Made by a program: the position numbers and the translations under genes
In this document: positions 30,341 through 42,689 of the stretch, one piece after another
How positions within the stretch are numbered: the first letter of the stretch is position 1
Layout: every line of letters begins with the position of its first letter
Notes under the pieces: model-generated
What the model saw: only the letters and a program-made list of their open reading frames with translations
Database searches by the model: none
Told to the model about the DNA's origin: nothing
Assembly: GCF_040436345.1 (NCBI RefSeq)
Contig: NC_133216.1
Coordinates: forward strand, 102,001 to 166,000
Origin: Pagrus major
Taxonomy: Eukaryota > Chordata > Actinopteri > Spariformes > Sparidae
Length of the DNA: 64,000 bases
Direction: 5' to 3'

Positions 30341-30814
30341 AATGTTATTCACTTAATGTGTTTGTCCTTGTAATATTGTGGATAATCAGAGTATGTTTCT
30401 GTAAGATGCCTTCAAGGTTTTTCAAAAGAACTTACAATATTATTGTGTTGTAAACAAAAAAACAGACCACCACTAAAAGTCAAATCACAGGCCTGGAGCC
30501 TGCTACCACTCTCTGGGCCGGTACCCAGCAAACAACTAAATCTAATTCATTAAACCAATTTAATTTAGAATCTTAAAATCACAAATTTATACAACATACA
30601 AAACTCTTTATTCTTCAACCTTCAATTCAAAGGATGGAAACATGCCTAATGGATGTTGTACTTGAAGACAGCTGAAACACAGAATTACATGATGAAAAAC
30701 AAAACATTGAGTGAGTAAAGCACATAAATATAAAAGTTAAATACATGAAATCAAAGCAATAACTTACAGTGGTTCTAATAGACTGATGTTTTTGCAAATG
30801 CAATGTTTGACAAC
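30341..30814. other. OR upstream sequence present in copy B, lost from copy A
   Basis: AT-rich non-coding sequence. Together with 30105-30340 it is absent from copy A (between about 21760 and 21765). Related sequence is present at about 35700-35900, so copy A suffered a deletion of about 700 bp. Confidence 0.6.
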
Positions 30815-33800
30815 ACAGTGGAAAAAAGCATAATGATCAGTTGACAATCACATAATTATCTGTTAATTATCTGTGAATGTAACTATAAAACATGACAGAT
30901 GGCTGATGAGCCTTTTAAGGGTTTCACTGTATTCATTACCCCATCATCTTGTCGACCACTGATTCTGAAAATATCTGAAAGTGGTGAAAACAGTTAAAGT
31001 AATGTGATTAAAATCAATTCCATTTTTAACACAGAAAATAAACTTCCAGTAATGTTCAGTGTTTTTTTTGTTTTTGTTTGAATGAATCAGTCATTTACAA
31101 AACATGAAACGATCTGTTAAGATCTTGTTTCAGTCGCTGGAAGAGACATTTAGGACTTTAGAAGTGACTTCACACTTTTTATGACCTTAAAATGGTCTGA
31201 AACAAGTAGCTTACTGTTTCCTGCATTAGCTTCAGTTCTGTAGTTTGACATTTATACAAAAATGAGAGCAAGACATTGCAATGACAACTGCTGAGATTCT
31301 CAACATATTCTGGATAAATTCAGCAGAAAAATCAACACTTCTACGTTGATCCCGTATAGACCCAAACTCATAATAATTCTCTTGTTATGTAAGAATATAA
31401 TCAGAATCTTGATGTTGCCTGATCTGGTGTTTTGGGGGCCACACTCCGTCGTGCCTGACTCACTTTTCTTCACATTTAAGTTATTATCATGACTTTTCTT
31501 ACATGGTGCTCATGTAATGCTACTCATTTCCACCTGTCTACCTTGTGGAGACAACACAGTCAGAAGGAGATTTTCCTGATCTTAAATCAGAGTCAAAGGA
31601 TAGAGGTTGTTGAATGTTGTACAGTTTGTAAAGACCTCTGAGGAAAATTTGTGATTTTCAGCTCTTTATATCAATCTGACTTGACTTTAAAACAGTTATG
31701 CTCAGAAACTATGCCGACTTTAAACACAGCAACATTTACTACATTTTCAAAATATTTAACAGTAAGTCTGTGTTCTGGCTACATGTGAACTTTGAAATGG
31801 CTCGACAGCAAATATATACAAAGAGAAAAACAACACATCAACAGCATGAAACATTTTGGCCAAACAAACCTGACAAAAAGCACAGCTGGTCTCATCTCTC
31901 CTCAGGGGGTTTGGTTTCACACTGAAGAGAGAACTGACAACACACTGAAAACATAATGGAATCAATTCAAAGATTCAACCACTTCAGTGAGAACATTTAA
32001 CTTGTTTCAGGTTCAATAAAACAGAGAAATTCATGAGAATCGAAAAATATTACAGTAAAGAAAATGTCTAAAACCATCTGGACTCGAACATGACGAGCTG
32101 CTCACAGTTCAGCTATGTAGATATCAGCAGGTTGAACTTGGTGCTGTTCAGGAGTTCATCACTTAATGTGTCCTGTCTGCAGCCGCTGACTCTCCTCCAT
32201 CCACCTGTCCCTACTGAACACTGAATCAGCCCTTTAATATCCTCCGTCTGATGCTACCATTGGTTGAAGAGTCAAAGAAGTTGGACGGAAAGTCACCACA
32301 GTGTCACACAATCAAAAAAAGGTTCTTCCAAGTAAGGTAAAAGGACAGAACAGAGTTTGACTGACTCAACGTCAGAGTTGTTGCTGCCTTGTGTGCACAG
32401 GTTTAATTTGTTCCCTCAAAGTGACAATTCATTCCTTGAATTTAATCACTTTTTAAAAAAATGTTGTTGGTCCTGTGGTTAGTTAGCGAGCAGCACCCAC
32501 TGGCAGCTGTGTTTCAGTGTTAAAGTGAAATGATTGAAATCGTTCCCTTAAAGTTGAGCGAGTCATATCCTTATTTAAAGGATATATTCACACATATATG
32601 AATATGGCAATGCGGATGACTGGAGGAGAGTCCTGTCACTGGTTCAAAATATCCAGGAAAGGGTGATTGTCATTCTACAATGGAGAGTCACTGAAGGTTT
32701 AAGGGGTGATTCAGGGCCAGTGGAGCAGAGGTGGGATAATTACAGCACATCAACACCATCGAACAGTCGCCATCTGCATTCTGATTGCTGGCCTCTAGTC
32801 TATATTTACATCTGCCAAACAAATAAATGCTAACTCAGGCCAGAGGCAAAAAATGAAGGGACAGCCCTGAAAGACTCCAACACCCACTGGAAATGTGTTT
32901 AACTTTGTGCAGAGTAAACAGAAACAGCTCTAACCTTGGTTATATGGGCCGTAGACCCAAGGAGGAAGAGCTAGTCTATCCCTCCATGACCAGGATGAAA
33001 TCCGTATTGTTTCTCCTTAATCCCAGTTTCGACAATCCGGCACTCTGAAGGAAACTTCCACAGCGTGGGCCAAGACCTGCTTTCTCTTCCTGAGTTTCCA
33101 GAGGTTTTGCCAGAACTTCCTTTAGGCAAACTGAAAGTCCTTCTCCAAAGCTTTCCCGACCTCCTCCCACACCCAAGTTTTTCTTCAGTGACTGCTGAAG
33201 CTGCAACCCTTCTGGCCTACCGGTTCCTGTCCACTGCTTCAAGAGACCTTTGGGCCAAATAAGCTTAAAACGCTTCCTTATTTTATTTAGTTATTTATTG
33301 TTTATGGTTTATTTGATGGGGACAGATATACATCCAAAAACAAACAGCTTTCCAATGTATCACAGTGTTCATGAAGGATACTAATTTGCAACACCCATCC
33401 CTAGAAGGGCTTTCATGAAGTTTCTTCCCCTCCCTTTACAGCTTGACAGCTTCCCTCACCACCATTGTCCAGTGGTGGGTTCTTGGGTTGCTGCCAAACA
33501 TGGACCAATGACCTTCTGAACACAGCATGTTGCCTCCACAATGGAAACCTTGAACATGACCCTCTCAGATGGGTCCATGTCCCCAACCTCCCCTGGGATG
33601 CACAAAAACTCTTCTGAAGGTGGGAGCTGGAGACCCAACGGACAGTTCCCAGTTCATCCTCATTACTCATTCTGATGATATGAACATAAAATCAATCATT
33701 GACCTTTGGCCTATGGTGGCCTGCCACCATGTTCCCTTATGTTCCTGTGCCCAGCCCCAGACTCCAGGCGAGCTCCCCTTGCAGTCTGGCTCAAGAACGC

Positions 33801-33937
33801 AACCCCTTCGTAACTTTTGATTCATATTTTAATGTGATTATGTAAAGCGTATGATTATTATTATAATTATTATTATATTTTGCTTTTCTCATGGAAACAG
33901 GCTCCCAAATAAGTTACAGAAACTATACAAAGATAAA
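30815..33937. repeat. OR upstream region, copy B of the tandem duplication
   Basis: Counterpart of 21776-24887, almost base for base and nearly the same length. It contains the CCAAT-TATA block at 32231-32265 and the same unassigned decayed frames (about 32940-33240 and 33410-33680). No host gene was recognised. Confidence 0.85.
32205..32270 (-). promoter_or_regulatory. Likely core promoter of the OR pseudogene 28634-29576
   Basis: AACCAATGG (32265-32257) and GGATATTAAAGG (32242-32231) at the same 14-base spacing as the other copies. Intact although its gene is broken. Confidence 0.55.
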
Positions 33938-34891
33938 TCATTTCTTAAAATGGGGCACAATCTTGACAAAGCGACAGGACATTAGCATCTTCAGGATGTG
34001 CTGTCGGATCTCGGTGGTTCTAATTCCGTAAATGATCGGGTTGAAACAGCTCGGGAACAGCAGATACATGATGCTGCAGAAAACACGAACACCCGCAGGA
34101 AGACCATTTCTGATCCGGTACGACAGGAGAGCGACAAGAGCGACAGTCAGGCTTACGATCATGACCACTATGTGGGTGATGCAGGTGTGAAGCGCTTTGA
34201 CCCCTGACCTGCCGGACTTGAGCACAGAGCTGAATATCACCACATAGGAGGCAGAAATAAAGATGAAGTCTGCCACTGGATTGAGGAAAATTGTCAGTAA
34301 CCCCACCAGGTTGTTGATGGCTGTACTTCCACAGGCCAGCTCCACTAAGGCCATGTGCTCACAGAAACAGTGGTTCATCACATTTCCAGCACAGAATGAC
34401 AATGTTCCTGCCAAACTCACCATCAGTGTGAACAGGAGAACATTTCTGACCACAAGCGGGATTATAAACTTGAGGAATTTGGGTAAAGCCATGTGTTCAT
34501 GGTAGTAAAGTGGTGTGCAGATGGCAAAGTAGCGGTCCAGTGCCATCCATACAAGAAACGTAGAATGAAAAGATGCAATAAAGTGAATGAAGTGCATCTG
34601 AACCAGGCAGCCAATCAGAGAGATTCCCCTCCAGTCAAACAAGAAGCTCAGCAGCATGTTGGGGACGAAGAACACCGGGTAGCTCAGGTCCACAAAGGCC
34701 ATGCCAGCCATGAGGATGCACATCGGTGAGTGGAGGCTCCTCTGTGAAATGACGACGTACAGCAGCAGGGAGTTGGCCGACAGTGACACAATGAACATGA
34801 TGAAGAAGGGGATGAAGAGGACGGGCCTCAGTGCTCCGAGTTCACTGAAACCATCGAGGATGAAGTGTTTGTGTGAGGAGACGTTCTCCAT
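33938..34891 (-). CDS. Odorant receptor, intact, 317 aa (33.9-kb copy)
   Basis: Seven-transmembrane odorant receptor. Seen: MENVSS with N3 glycosylation site, LHSPM, MALDRYFAIC (DRY at 119-121), loop 2 FCAGNVMNHCFCEHMALVELAC, KALHTCITH, NPIIY at 284-288 and a basic tail ending VPHFKK. The start matches its paralogues, with an in-frame ATG shortly after a GGAGGGAGG stretch. The TM2 segment (VDLSYPVFF) and TM6-7 (RNGLPAGVRVFCSIMY) differ from the 43.9-kb copy. Its 3' end is shared with the fragment at 24888-25110. Likely promoter at 37271-37304. Confidence 0.96.
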   Translation of the reverse strand: MENVSSHKHFILDGFSELGALRPVLFIPFFIMFIVSLSANSLLLYVVISQRSLHSPMCILMAGMAFVDLSYPVFFVPNMLLSFLFDWRGISLIGCLVQMHFIHFIASFHSTFLVWMALDRYFAICTPLYYHEHMALPKFLKFIIPLVVRNVLLFTLMVSLAGTLSFCAGNVMNHCFCEHMALVELACGSTAINNLVGLLTIFLNPVADFIFISASYVVIFSSVLKSGRSGVKALHTCITHIVVMIVSLTVALVALLSYRIRNGLPAGVRVFCSIMYLLFPSCFNPIIYGIRTTEIRQHILKMLMSCRFVKIVPHFKK

Positions 34892-35059
34892 CCTCCCTCC
34901 TCAGAAAACCTCCTTGTTCAGAGTTTTAGTTGAATCAGCCTGAAAACAGAGAGACCAAATGATTTGAACATCTAATTTCCGAACTACTCCAATGTACATC
35001 AATGATCAGCAACAACAGCAAAAGTATTAACTGGTGAAGTGAATAAGACTGATCATCTA

Positions 35060-35700
35060 ACTACAGAGCAATGTTCTGCTGGGAACCTTGACTCCTGGCC
35101 TGGCATTCGACCCAAACACTGTTGCGTGACTGCTGAGTGCTCTGCCTCATGACAGTGGACCCCCAGTATGATAATCACCCTTCAACACGGCAAAAACTGC
35201 TCAGGAATGGCCTGAGTAACATAAAATAAACTGAATGAGTAGTCTCCAAATTCCCAAGACCTTAATCCGATCAAACATCCATGAGCAGGCCAGAACAAGT
35301 CTGAAAATTGGAGGCCTGACCTCACAACACACAGGAATCAAATAATCTGTTCCCATTGCCCTAATGAGAAACACCACAAAATACCCCCCGATGCCCGTGT
35401 CCATACCTCCATGGGTCAAGAAAAACCCAATCTACTGTGGGGCCTCCATAGATAGGAGTTGTTCCAGCACGTCCCATGTATGCTCAATCTGATTGGAATC
35501 AAAATTTTGAAGCCAGATTATCATCGCCTTGAGCTCTTTGGCATGTTCCCCGAGCCATCCCTGAGCAGCTGTTGTGGCGTGGCAGAGTGAAGCTACCATG
35601 AGGGGGTGTATTTGGTCTGCAACAGTGTTTGCATTAACATTTATGCCAGAACCAGCAGAGCAATGCATAATAAAGAGATTATCAACATTATTCACTTGTG
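35060..35700. mobile_element. Two Tc1/mariner remnants, tail to tail (second copy of the arrangement)
   Basis: The minus-strand part (35432-35695) reads GWLGEHAKELKAMIIWLQNF, then IEHTWDVLEQLLSMEAP, a clear Tc1 transposase C-terminal half with an altered DLNPIEH box. The plus-strand part (35060-35400) reads RQKLLRNGLSN and further decayed Tc1 sequence. More diverged than the 29737-30340 copy. Confidence 0.72.
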
Positions 35701-37536
35701 GCTGATCATAGTATGTTTGTGTAAGATGCCTTCAAGTTGTACAAATCAACTTTAGAAATAATCATCTTATAAACAAAAGAGCAGGTCCACCACCAAAATT
35801 CAAACCACATGACTGGAGCCAGCTTTCACTCTCTGGTATCCAGCAAACAATTAAATCAAATTCACTAAGTTGATTAAATTCATATAACTTAAAGTCACAA
35901 ATACTTACAAGTTTGTCTCAGAGGACAACATACATCACTGCATTCTTTGACCATCAGTACAATTCTCGTTCAATTATCACAATCATCCAATAATTTAATT
36001 ATTGACAATCAGATCATTTTTAATGTCGGCTCTAGTACTCAATGTCTTTTATTATATGTGAACTGTAATATAAAAACAGACACATAACTGAAGGGACTTT
36101 TGATGTTTAACTTACATAATCACTGTCTACTAGGGAGTTGAAAAAAGGTAAAAAACAATTTAAGTAATGTATTGAAGTCTGTCCCATTTTTAAGACCGAT
36201 AACCTTATGTCAGCAATATTCAGTGTTTGTTTTCTTGCGAATAAGTAAAGTCAATCTGTAAAGATAGTGCTTCTCTTGTTCAAAGAAAGACACTTGTAGG
36301 ACTTCAGGACCGTTTTGGATTAACGTTATACTTTGCAAATGTTTATTTGACCCAAAGATCAGCTGAAACAAGTTGCTTACTGTAAGGAAAATAAGGAACA
36401 AGAATGTGAAAACATCTGCCAAGATTTTGGACATATCTGGATATAGTCACTGTGATAACTTAAACCCAAACTTGTTATAATTATCTTGTAATTATAGGCT
36501 GTATCATTGGGTGATGCTGCCTGATCTGCAGCTTCTGGGGCCACGTTCTGTTTTTTCTGATAAGCTTTCTTTAAGTAAATAAATAAGTCTGCTCTGTGGA
36601 GACGACATAAAGAGGACTTTATCTTGATCTTAATCCAGGGTCAAAGCATACAGGCTGTTGAATGTTGTACCTCTGAGGAAAATTTGTGATTTTCAGCTTT
36701 TTATATCAATCTGACTTGATGCTAAAACAGTTGTACTGAGAATTAATGCTGATTATAAACATAGCAACATTTACCACATTTCTTAATATTTAACAGTAAG
36801 TCCGTGTTCTGGCTACATGTGAACTTTGAAAGGGCCCGACAGCAAATATATACAAAGAGACAAACAACACATCAACAGCATGAAACATTTTGGCAAACAA
36901 ACCTGACAAAAAGCAGAGCTGGCTCATCTCTCGTCAGGGGGTTTGGTTTCACACTGAAGAGAGAACTGAAAATGAATCCAAAGATTCAGCCAGTTCAGAG
37001 TCATAATCTAACTTGCTTCAGATTTAGTGAGACAGACAAAAGAACGGGAATCTAAATATATAGCAGTATAGAAATTATCTGAAACAATTTGAATTGATCT
37101 GATTGTTGAAGAAATTCAGCTTTCAGGACTCAAATATAACCTGACGAGCTGCTCACAGTTCAGCAGGTTTCACCTGTAGTTGGTGTTTGGGAGTTCATCA
37201 CTTAATGTGTCCTGTCTGCAGCTGTTGACTCTCCTCCATCCAGCTGTCCCTACTGAACACTGAATCAGCACTTTAATATCCTCCGTCTGATGCTACCATT
37301 GGTTGAAGAGTCAGAGAAGTTGGACGGAAAGTCACCACAGTGTCATGCAATCAAAAAAAAGTTCTTCCCAGTAAGGTTAAAGGACAGAACGGAGCCTGAA
37401 TGACTCAACGTCGGAGTTGTTGCTACCTTGTGTACACAGATTTGTAATTTGTTCTGACAATTCTTCCCTTACATTTACAAAATTTCACTCAGATTAGTTT
37501 TTATAACTTCTCTGAGGTGAAGTTGTTGTTGGTCCT
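35701..37536. repeat. OR upstream region, diverged copy C
   Basis: Non-coding. From about 36500 to 37536 it resembles 31400-32470 and 22360-23415, with clear divergence; the earlier part is less similar. It contains the CCAAT-TATA block at 37271-37304. A hAT element interrupts it at 37537. Confidence 0.7.
37245..37310 (-). promoter_or_regulatory. Likely core promoter of the OR at 33938-34891
   Basis: AACCAATGG (37304-37296) and GGATATTAAAG (37281-37271) at the conserved spacing, about 2.4 kb upstream of the ATG. Confidence 0.6.
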
Positions 37537-39181
37537 CATGGGCGTAGGTTTCTATATAGATGGTCGTGACATGTCACAACCAATGTTCGAGGATTGCAAA
37601 ATAGTCACTACCAATATTTGTCTGCTGCTGAGCCAGTAGTAACGTTAGTGAGTGGTAGTAGTGAGCATCTTCCAAACTGTGTCCGCTACTTGAAATGGAT
37701 AAGAGGAAGAAACAGCTGAGAAACAGCGATTAAAAAGTTGAAGTCTCTGGAGGTGGAGGCTGCTAAATGTGCGAAGTTGACGGAGCTTTTTGGTGCCGGG
37801 ACCAGTGACACCGACCCGCCAGCAGCCACAGGTGCTGCTGCGCCGGGAGACGAGGGAGGAGGACCTGACGATGATGAGCGAGTGGAGGCAGACAGGGTCA
37901 GTAACGTCAGCCTGGGGCTGGCTCGGCTAAATGTTTGAGACATGTCCAAAACAAAGTAAAAAACGTTTTTACATTGAATGTGATGCGACCTCACTAACTG
38001 CATACTGATGAACGCAGCTGCCGCTAATGCTAACGTAGCTGCCGCTAATGCTAACGCAGCTGCCGCTAATGCTAACGTAGCTCCTCAGGGACTGAAGTCG
38101 TTATTTTCTAACTTTGACAATCTAACATGTGGCAGCACATCAGCCCAGAGTTAAAGGGCTGTGACTGTTGGTAGTTGTGGTTGATTTTGTTCAAATACGC
38201 CGAATTGTGATATTATGGGTTATTATTGTTCAGATGATTTAGCTAAGCTAGCTAACAGATGCTAACGTCAGCGGTCTCTTGTTGCCATAGCAACCGTAAA
38301 CATTCACGTGGCCTGATGAGCTGTAAACAGAGATACAAAACACAAGTAAACCTATAGCAAATAATAAATTTAATTTGCAATATTTACCATTGAATTTATT
38401 GTAATCTTTCAATTCATTTATTGTTTACTGAGGTGATAACTATCTAATAGGTATAATTTGTGTGTAAATGTGTTACTTTTACTGTAGTTTTCAAATGGCT
38501 GTGTATAGTGTTAGTGTATAGTCTTGAGCATTTTCAGGTCACAAAGATCTGGCTTTTTTGCATTGGGAAACACTAGTAAAGTGTCCTAATGAAAACACGA
38601 CAAAGCCATTTGACTACCTTGTTCATAAATGATGGTGTCAGGACTTTTTTTTATGACACACACACTTTCATTGATAGGAATACTTGGTTTTGAGGAATGA
38701 CCTCTATTTTGAGCATGTGACATGCTTTTGCAGGTTATCAACAAGGTTTTGCAGTTTGTACTAATTGTTTTGAGAAATGCACCAACTGTTGTGCAAATGT
38801 AAGTAATGATGTGAGAAAAACTCCACCCCGTCTCTGGTTTTGGGTTCTTCCCGTTAGTCTCGTCCCACCCCTGGTCATAACATAACTTCTGTTGTGATTT
38901 GACACTATAATGAACAAAGATTGATTGGTTGATTGCTATAGCTGTCAGTTTTAGTCCTTGAGTTCATAGCTACGTGCTTTATTTGTTAACTGCTATCAAG
39001 GAATATGACTCTCCTTTGTAGTATGTGTGAGAAAGGACGCCACGAGATTTGTGGACTTCTTCGTGGTGTCCGCTGATAATATAGTGGGCTGGTCTGGACA
39101 GAAAATGCCAGAGCTGAATTTTTGTCCCAGTCCACCCCTGGTAATGTCACTACCAAAGCTGAGACCAAACCTACGCCCTTG
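37537..39181 (+). mobile_element. hAT DNA transposon with 8-bp target duplication and paralogous empty sites
   Basis: This 1645-bp element lies between two copies of TTGGTCCT (37529-37536 and 39182-39189). Ends are CATGGGCGTAGGTTT and, at the right, AAACCTACGCCCTTG, inverted matches. An ancestral CAGGGGCG end would make a standard hAT terminus. A relic of a transposase N-terminus (MDKRKKQLRNSD from 37695) remains. The duplicated regions at about 23413 and 32468 carry one TTGGTCCT followed by the same flank, so they are uninterrupted empty sites. A 21-bp repeat sits at 38013-38081. Confidence 0.85.
38013..38081 (+). repeat. 21-bp tandem repeat (GCTGCCGCTAATGCTAACG type)
   Basis: About 3.3 copies of a 21-bp unit inside the hAT element. 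Confidence 0.85.
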
Positions 39182-39672
39182 TTGGTCCTGCAGTCAGTTA
39201 TGGAGCAGCACCCACTGTGTTACTGGCAGATTAGCAGCAATGCTTCTGTGTCAAAGTACACGCAGATGAACAAAATCATTACCTCAAAGTTGTGCCAGTA
39301 ATATAATTATTACATGACTTGACCCAAGTCATAGTTGAGTCGACACATTTGAGGACTTGAGACCTGCTTGGCTAACACTGATAGACTCAACTTGACTCTG
39401 ACTTGATATTAATATATTATATAATATATAATATATTAGCTTAACTTGGAATACAAATAGGTGACTTGACTTTTAAAAATCTAATATTTGCATACTTTGC
39501 GATATTCAAAAGTTCCTTTTTTTTTTTTAAACATGATTGGCTGATTTTCAGTACAATGTGCGCAAACCAGGCAACCAAATAGGAAGCAGCAGTCCAGCTG
39601 AGGCTGCTAACACATGAAGCAGATATCATGGAAGACCTTCATCAAAAATAATAAAACTTGGTTTCCAGGATT
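39182..39672. other. Continuation of OR upstream copy C, then unassigned sequence
   Basis: The first about 70 bases continue the duplicated OR upstream region beyond the hAT insertion. The rest is AT-rich with no supported feature. Confidence 0.5.
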
Positions 39673-41815
39673 GTTCAGAATCAGAATCCTTTTATTGTCA
39701 TTGCACAAGTGTACAACGAATTTCTAGCAGCATCCAAGTATTAACACAAACATAAAATAAAGTAAAAAGTACAAGGTAAGTAGTGCAATGTAAGTATAAA
39801 AATATAAATAAATATGTGCAGTGGTGCAGGTTGTAAGTATGTACAGTAAAATAGTCTTTACAATAATAGGGAGGGGGCATCCGATGATCTTCCGTGCTGT
39901 CCTGACCTCTCTGGAGCCTCTTCCTATCTGCCTCGGTGCTGTGGGAGAACCACACCGTGATGCAGTAGGTTAAATGCTCTCGATGGTGGAGCGGTAGAAA
40001 GTCACCAGCAGCTTCTCGCAGATGTTACAGCTGAGGTGTTTGCAGACCAGGAAAGGCTAGCAGAGATCACGGTGCTCAGGAAGGTGAAGGTGCGGGCCCT
40101 CTCCACGCAGTCGCCGTGTATGTAGAGGGGAGATGGATCTGTCCTGTGTTTCCTGAAGTCCAGGATGATTTCTTTGGTCTTTGTGGTGTTCAGAGACAGG
40201 TTGTTCGCTGAGCACCACTCAGACAATTTCAGGACCTCGTCCCTGTAGGCAGACTCATCTCCCCCCGTGATCAGTCCCACCACCGTCGTGTCGTCTGCGA
40301 ACTTAAGGATGGTGTTACTGGAGTGGGCGGTCTACAGTCTGTGGTGTAGAGGGTGTAGAGCAGCGGGCTCAGCACACACCCTTGTGGGGAGCCCGTGCTC
40401 AGTGTCCGGGTGGAGGAGAGGTGGTGTCCCAGTTTGACTGTCTGGGGTCGGTTTGTGAGGAAGTCCTTAATCCAGGAGCAGGGGAGTGGGGGCAGTCCCA
40501 GGTCCAACAGTTTGCTGACCAGGATGTCAGGGATGATAGTGTTGAATGCTGAGCTGTAGTCAATGAAGAGCATCCTGACGTAGCTCTCCCGGTGTTCCAG
40601 GTGGCTCAGCGCGGTGCGGAGTGTGATGGCTATTGTGTCCTCTGTCGACCTGTTTGCTCTGTAAGCGAACTGGTGAGGGTCGAAGGAGGGGGGGAGCAGG
40701 TCCTTATGTGGTTTAGGACCAGCCGTTCCAGGCACTTGGTGATGATGGGTGTGAGTGCAACTGGGCGGTAGTCCTTGAGGCTGACGGTGGTTGATTTCTT
40801 CGGTACTGGGATGATGGTAGCAGACTTCAGGCAAGCTGGGATGGTGGACTGTGTCAGGGAGAGGTTGAAGATTGTGGTGAAGACCTGCAAGAGTTGTGCA
40901 GTGCAGGCCCTAAGCACCTTCCCCGGAACACAGTCAGGTCCAGAAGCTTTCCTGGGGTTCACCCTGCTTAGCATCCATTCCACCTCCTGTGCCTGCACAG
41001 TCAGTGGTCGGGAGCTGGAAGCTGGATGAGGCTGGGGTGGTGTGGCTGCGGACTGTTGGGCAGGGGTCTTGAAGCGTGCAAAGAAGGAGTTCAGCTCCTC
41101 CGCTAGTGCGATGCTCGAGTCCGCGCCTGTGTTGGTCTGTCCCTTGAAGTTGGTAATCTGCTGGATTCCCTGCCACACCTGCTGATTCCTCTCTTCAGGT
41201 CAGCTCTGGCAGCACTGTATAGTTCTCTGTTTCCAGACCTGAAGGCGGTGTTGCGGTCTTTGAGGAGTGTCTTGACCTGGCTGTTCATCCAGGGCTTCTG
41301 ATTGGGGAACACTCGGATGCGTTTATCCACTGTTACGTTCCCCACACAGAACTTGATGTATGATAGTACAGCCTCTGTGTGTACCGTCAGGTCCTGATGT
41401 TCAAAGACACTCCATTCAGTGTGCTGGAAACATTGCTGTAGTTGAGGAAGCGCATCATCAGGCCAGGTCGTGATGGTCCTGGTCACTGAACAATCCACGG
41501 AGCACCCGGTGACCTCGCTATGGCGTTTGGAATGTCATAAGATCAGCTCGACTCTACTGATATTGTCGATCTGATGCTATGACCGATGTCCAGTAGCTCC
41601 TGGTGACTGTAGACGTAGTTTCTGAGCAAAAAGACATACGAAAAAACAAAAGAAAAAGAAAAAACCCGGAGCTGCGAGCTGCTGCATCTGTGCGCGCCGC
41701 CATCCATCCAACATCTTTCACAGTTGATGAAGAGAAGATCGGTGTGTGAGATCAGCAGGTCAACAATCAGTGACAACTACTACATCCATCTTCGTCCATC
41801 GCTACAGAACCCACA
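39673..41815 (-). mobile_element. CR1/L2-like LINE, internally deleted and frameshifted
   Basis: Minus-strand non-LTR retrotransposon. The 5' region at about 41815-41540 has a GGCGGCGCG-type leader and ELLDIGHSIRST, the start of the endonuclease frame. Most of the endonuclease is then missing. The linker (41498-41103: VDKRIRVFPNQKPWMNSQVK) leads to the reverse transcriptase: [80 protein letters not shown], then NNLSLNTTKTKEIILDFRKH (40002-41178, at least three frames). The YADD region is out of frame near 40280-40330. The 3' end has CAATGACAATAAAAGG near 39700. Clade named only as CR1/L2-like. Confidence 0.9.
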
Positions 41816-42392
41816 AAGAAAGGTACGTACAGTAAATGTGTCTGTTTTTTTGTCAAACATTAGCGAGTAAGCTAACGGTAAGCCTCAGCTATGACAGACT
41901 TGGCTGTGTGTTGGTTTTGCATTTTATCGAGAAAACGTTTGGTGTATGTTGTAATGTAGAACACAATCGGGGGAATTGATTCAGTGAATATAACCAGTTG
42001 AATGATGTGGGCACATTAGACGCTACCAGAGCTGCTCATGATTAAATGGTTACAGGCGTAACATGAGTCTTCTCATGACATGCCATTATACCCCTATCTC
42101 TGCTGTTTTAAGCACCTCTTTGACCCAGGATTAATTTGAATTGTGTACTCGCTCTGTTACAACTGTATGCTTATAATGCATCATGGTCATTGCTCATAAG
42201 AAACGGCTGTGTAAGAGCAGGTAAAGGTTGCGGTAATGGTTTGTTTTTATTGCATTATAAATGCAATAAATACATTATAATTATTATAATTATTGTATTA
42301 TATTTGTATTATACTGTTTTTTTCTTACTTGCTCCTTTAACAGTTCAAAATAGATTTATTCTACTTCAATTCTGAGACACTGACTTCTTTGC
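41816..42392. other. Intergenic, nothing recognised
   Basis: No feature supported apart from AT-rich simple sequence at about 42260-42310. Confidence 0.5.
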
Positions 42393-42610
42393 TGTGCAGG
42401 AAATTGTTCACTGGCTCCTGTCTTGTTTACAGTTTATATTAACAATGTATAACACCCATCTTTATGCAGATGATAGAGTTCTTCACTGAGACTGAATTGC
42501 CACAGATGATCTAACAAGCTGCCACTCTTTAATTCGAAATTAGTCTTAAATTTCAACAAGACCAAATATATGATATTCAGACATAGAAGTAAGAATCTTC
42601 ATGTCACATA
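42393..42610 (+). mobile_element. Short LINE reverse transcriptase relic
   Basis: The plus strand reads LAPVLFTVYINNV, then HLYADD and, out of phase, LKFQQD/LNFNKTKYMIFRH. These match LGPVLFTIYINNI, the YADD box and LNADKTKYMIFS of jockey/CR1-like reverse transcriptases. About 70 codons with frame changes, truncated on both sides. Confidence 0.7.
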
Positions 42611-42689
42611 TAATTCAATGTACACAGAACCACATGGGTCATTGTAGGACCATTATATTAACCCCCTGCCCCCCCAACAGGAGCCTCCA

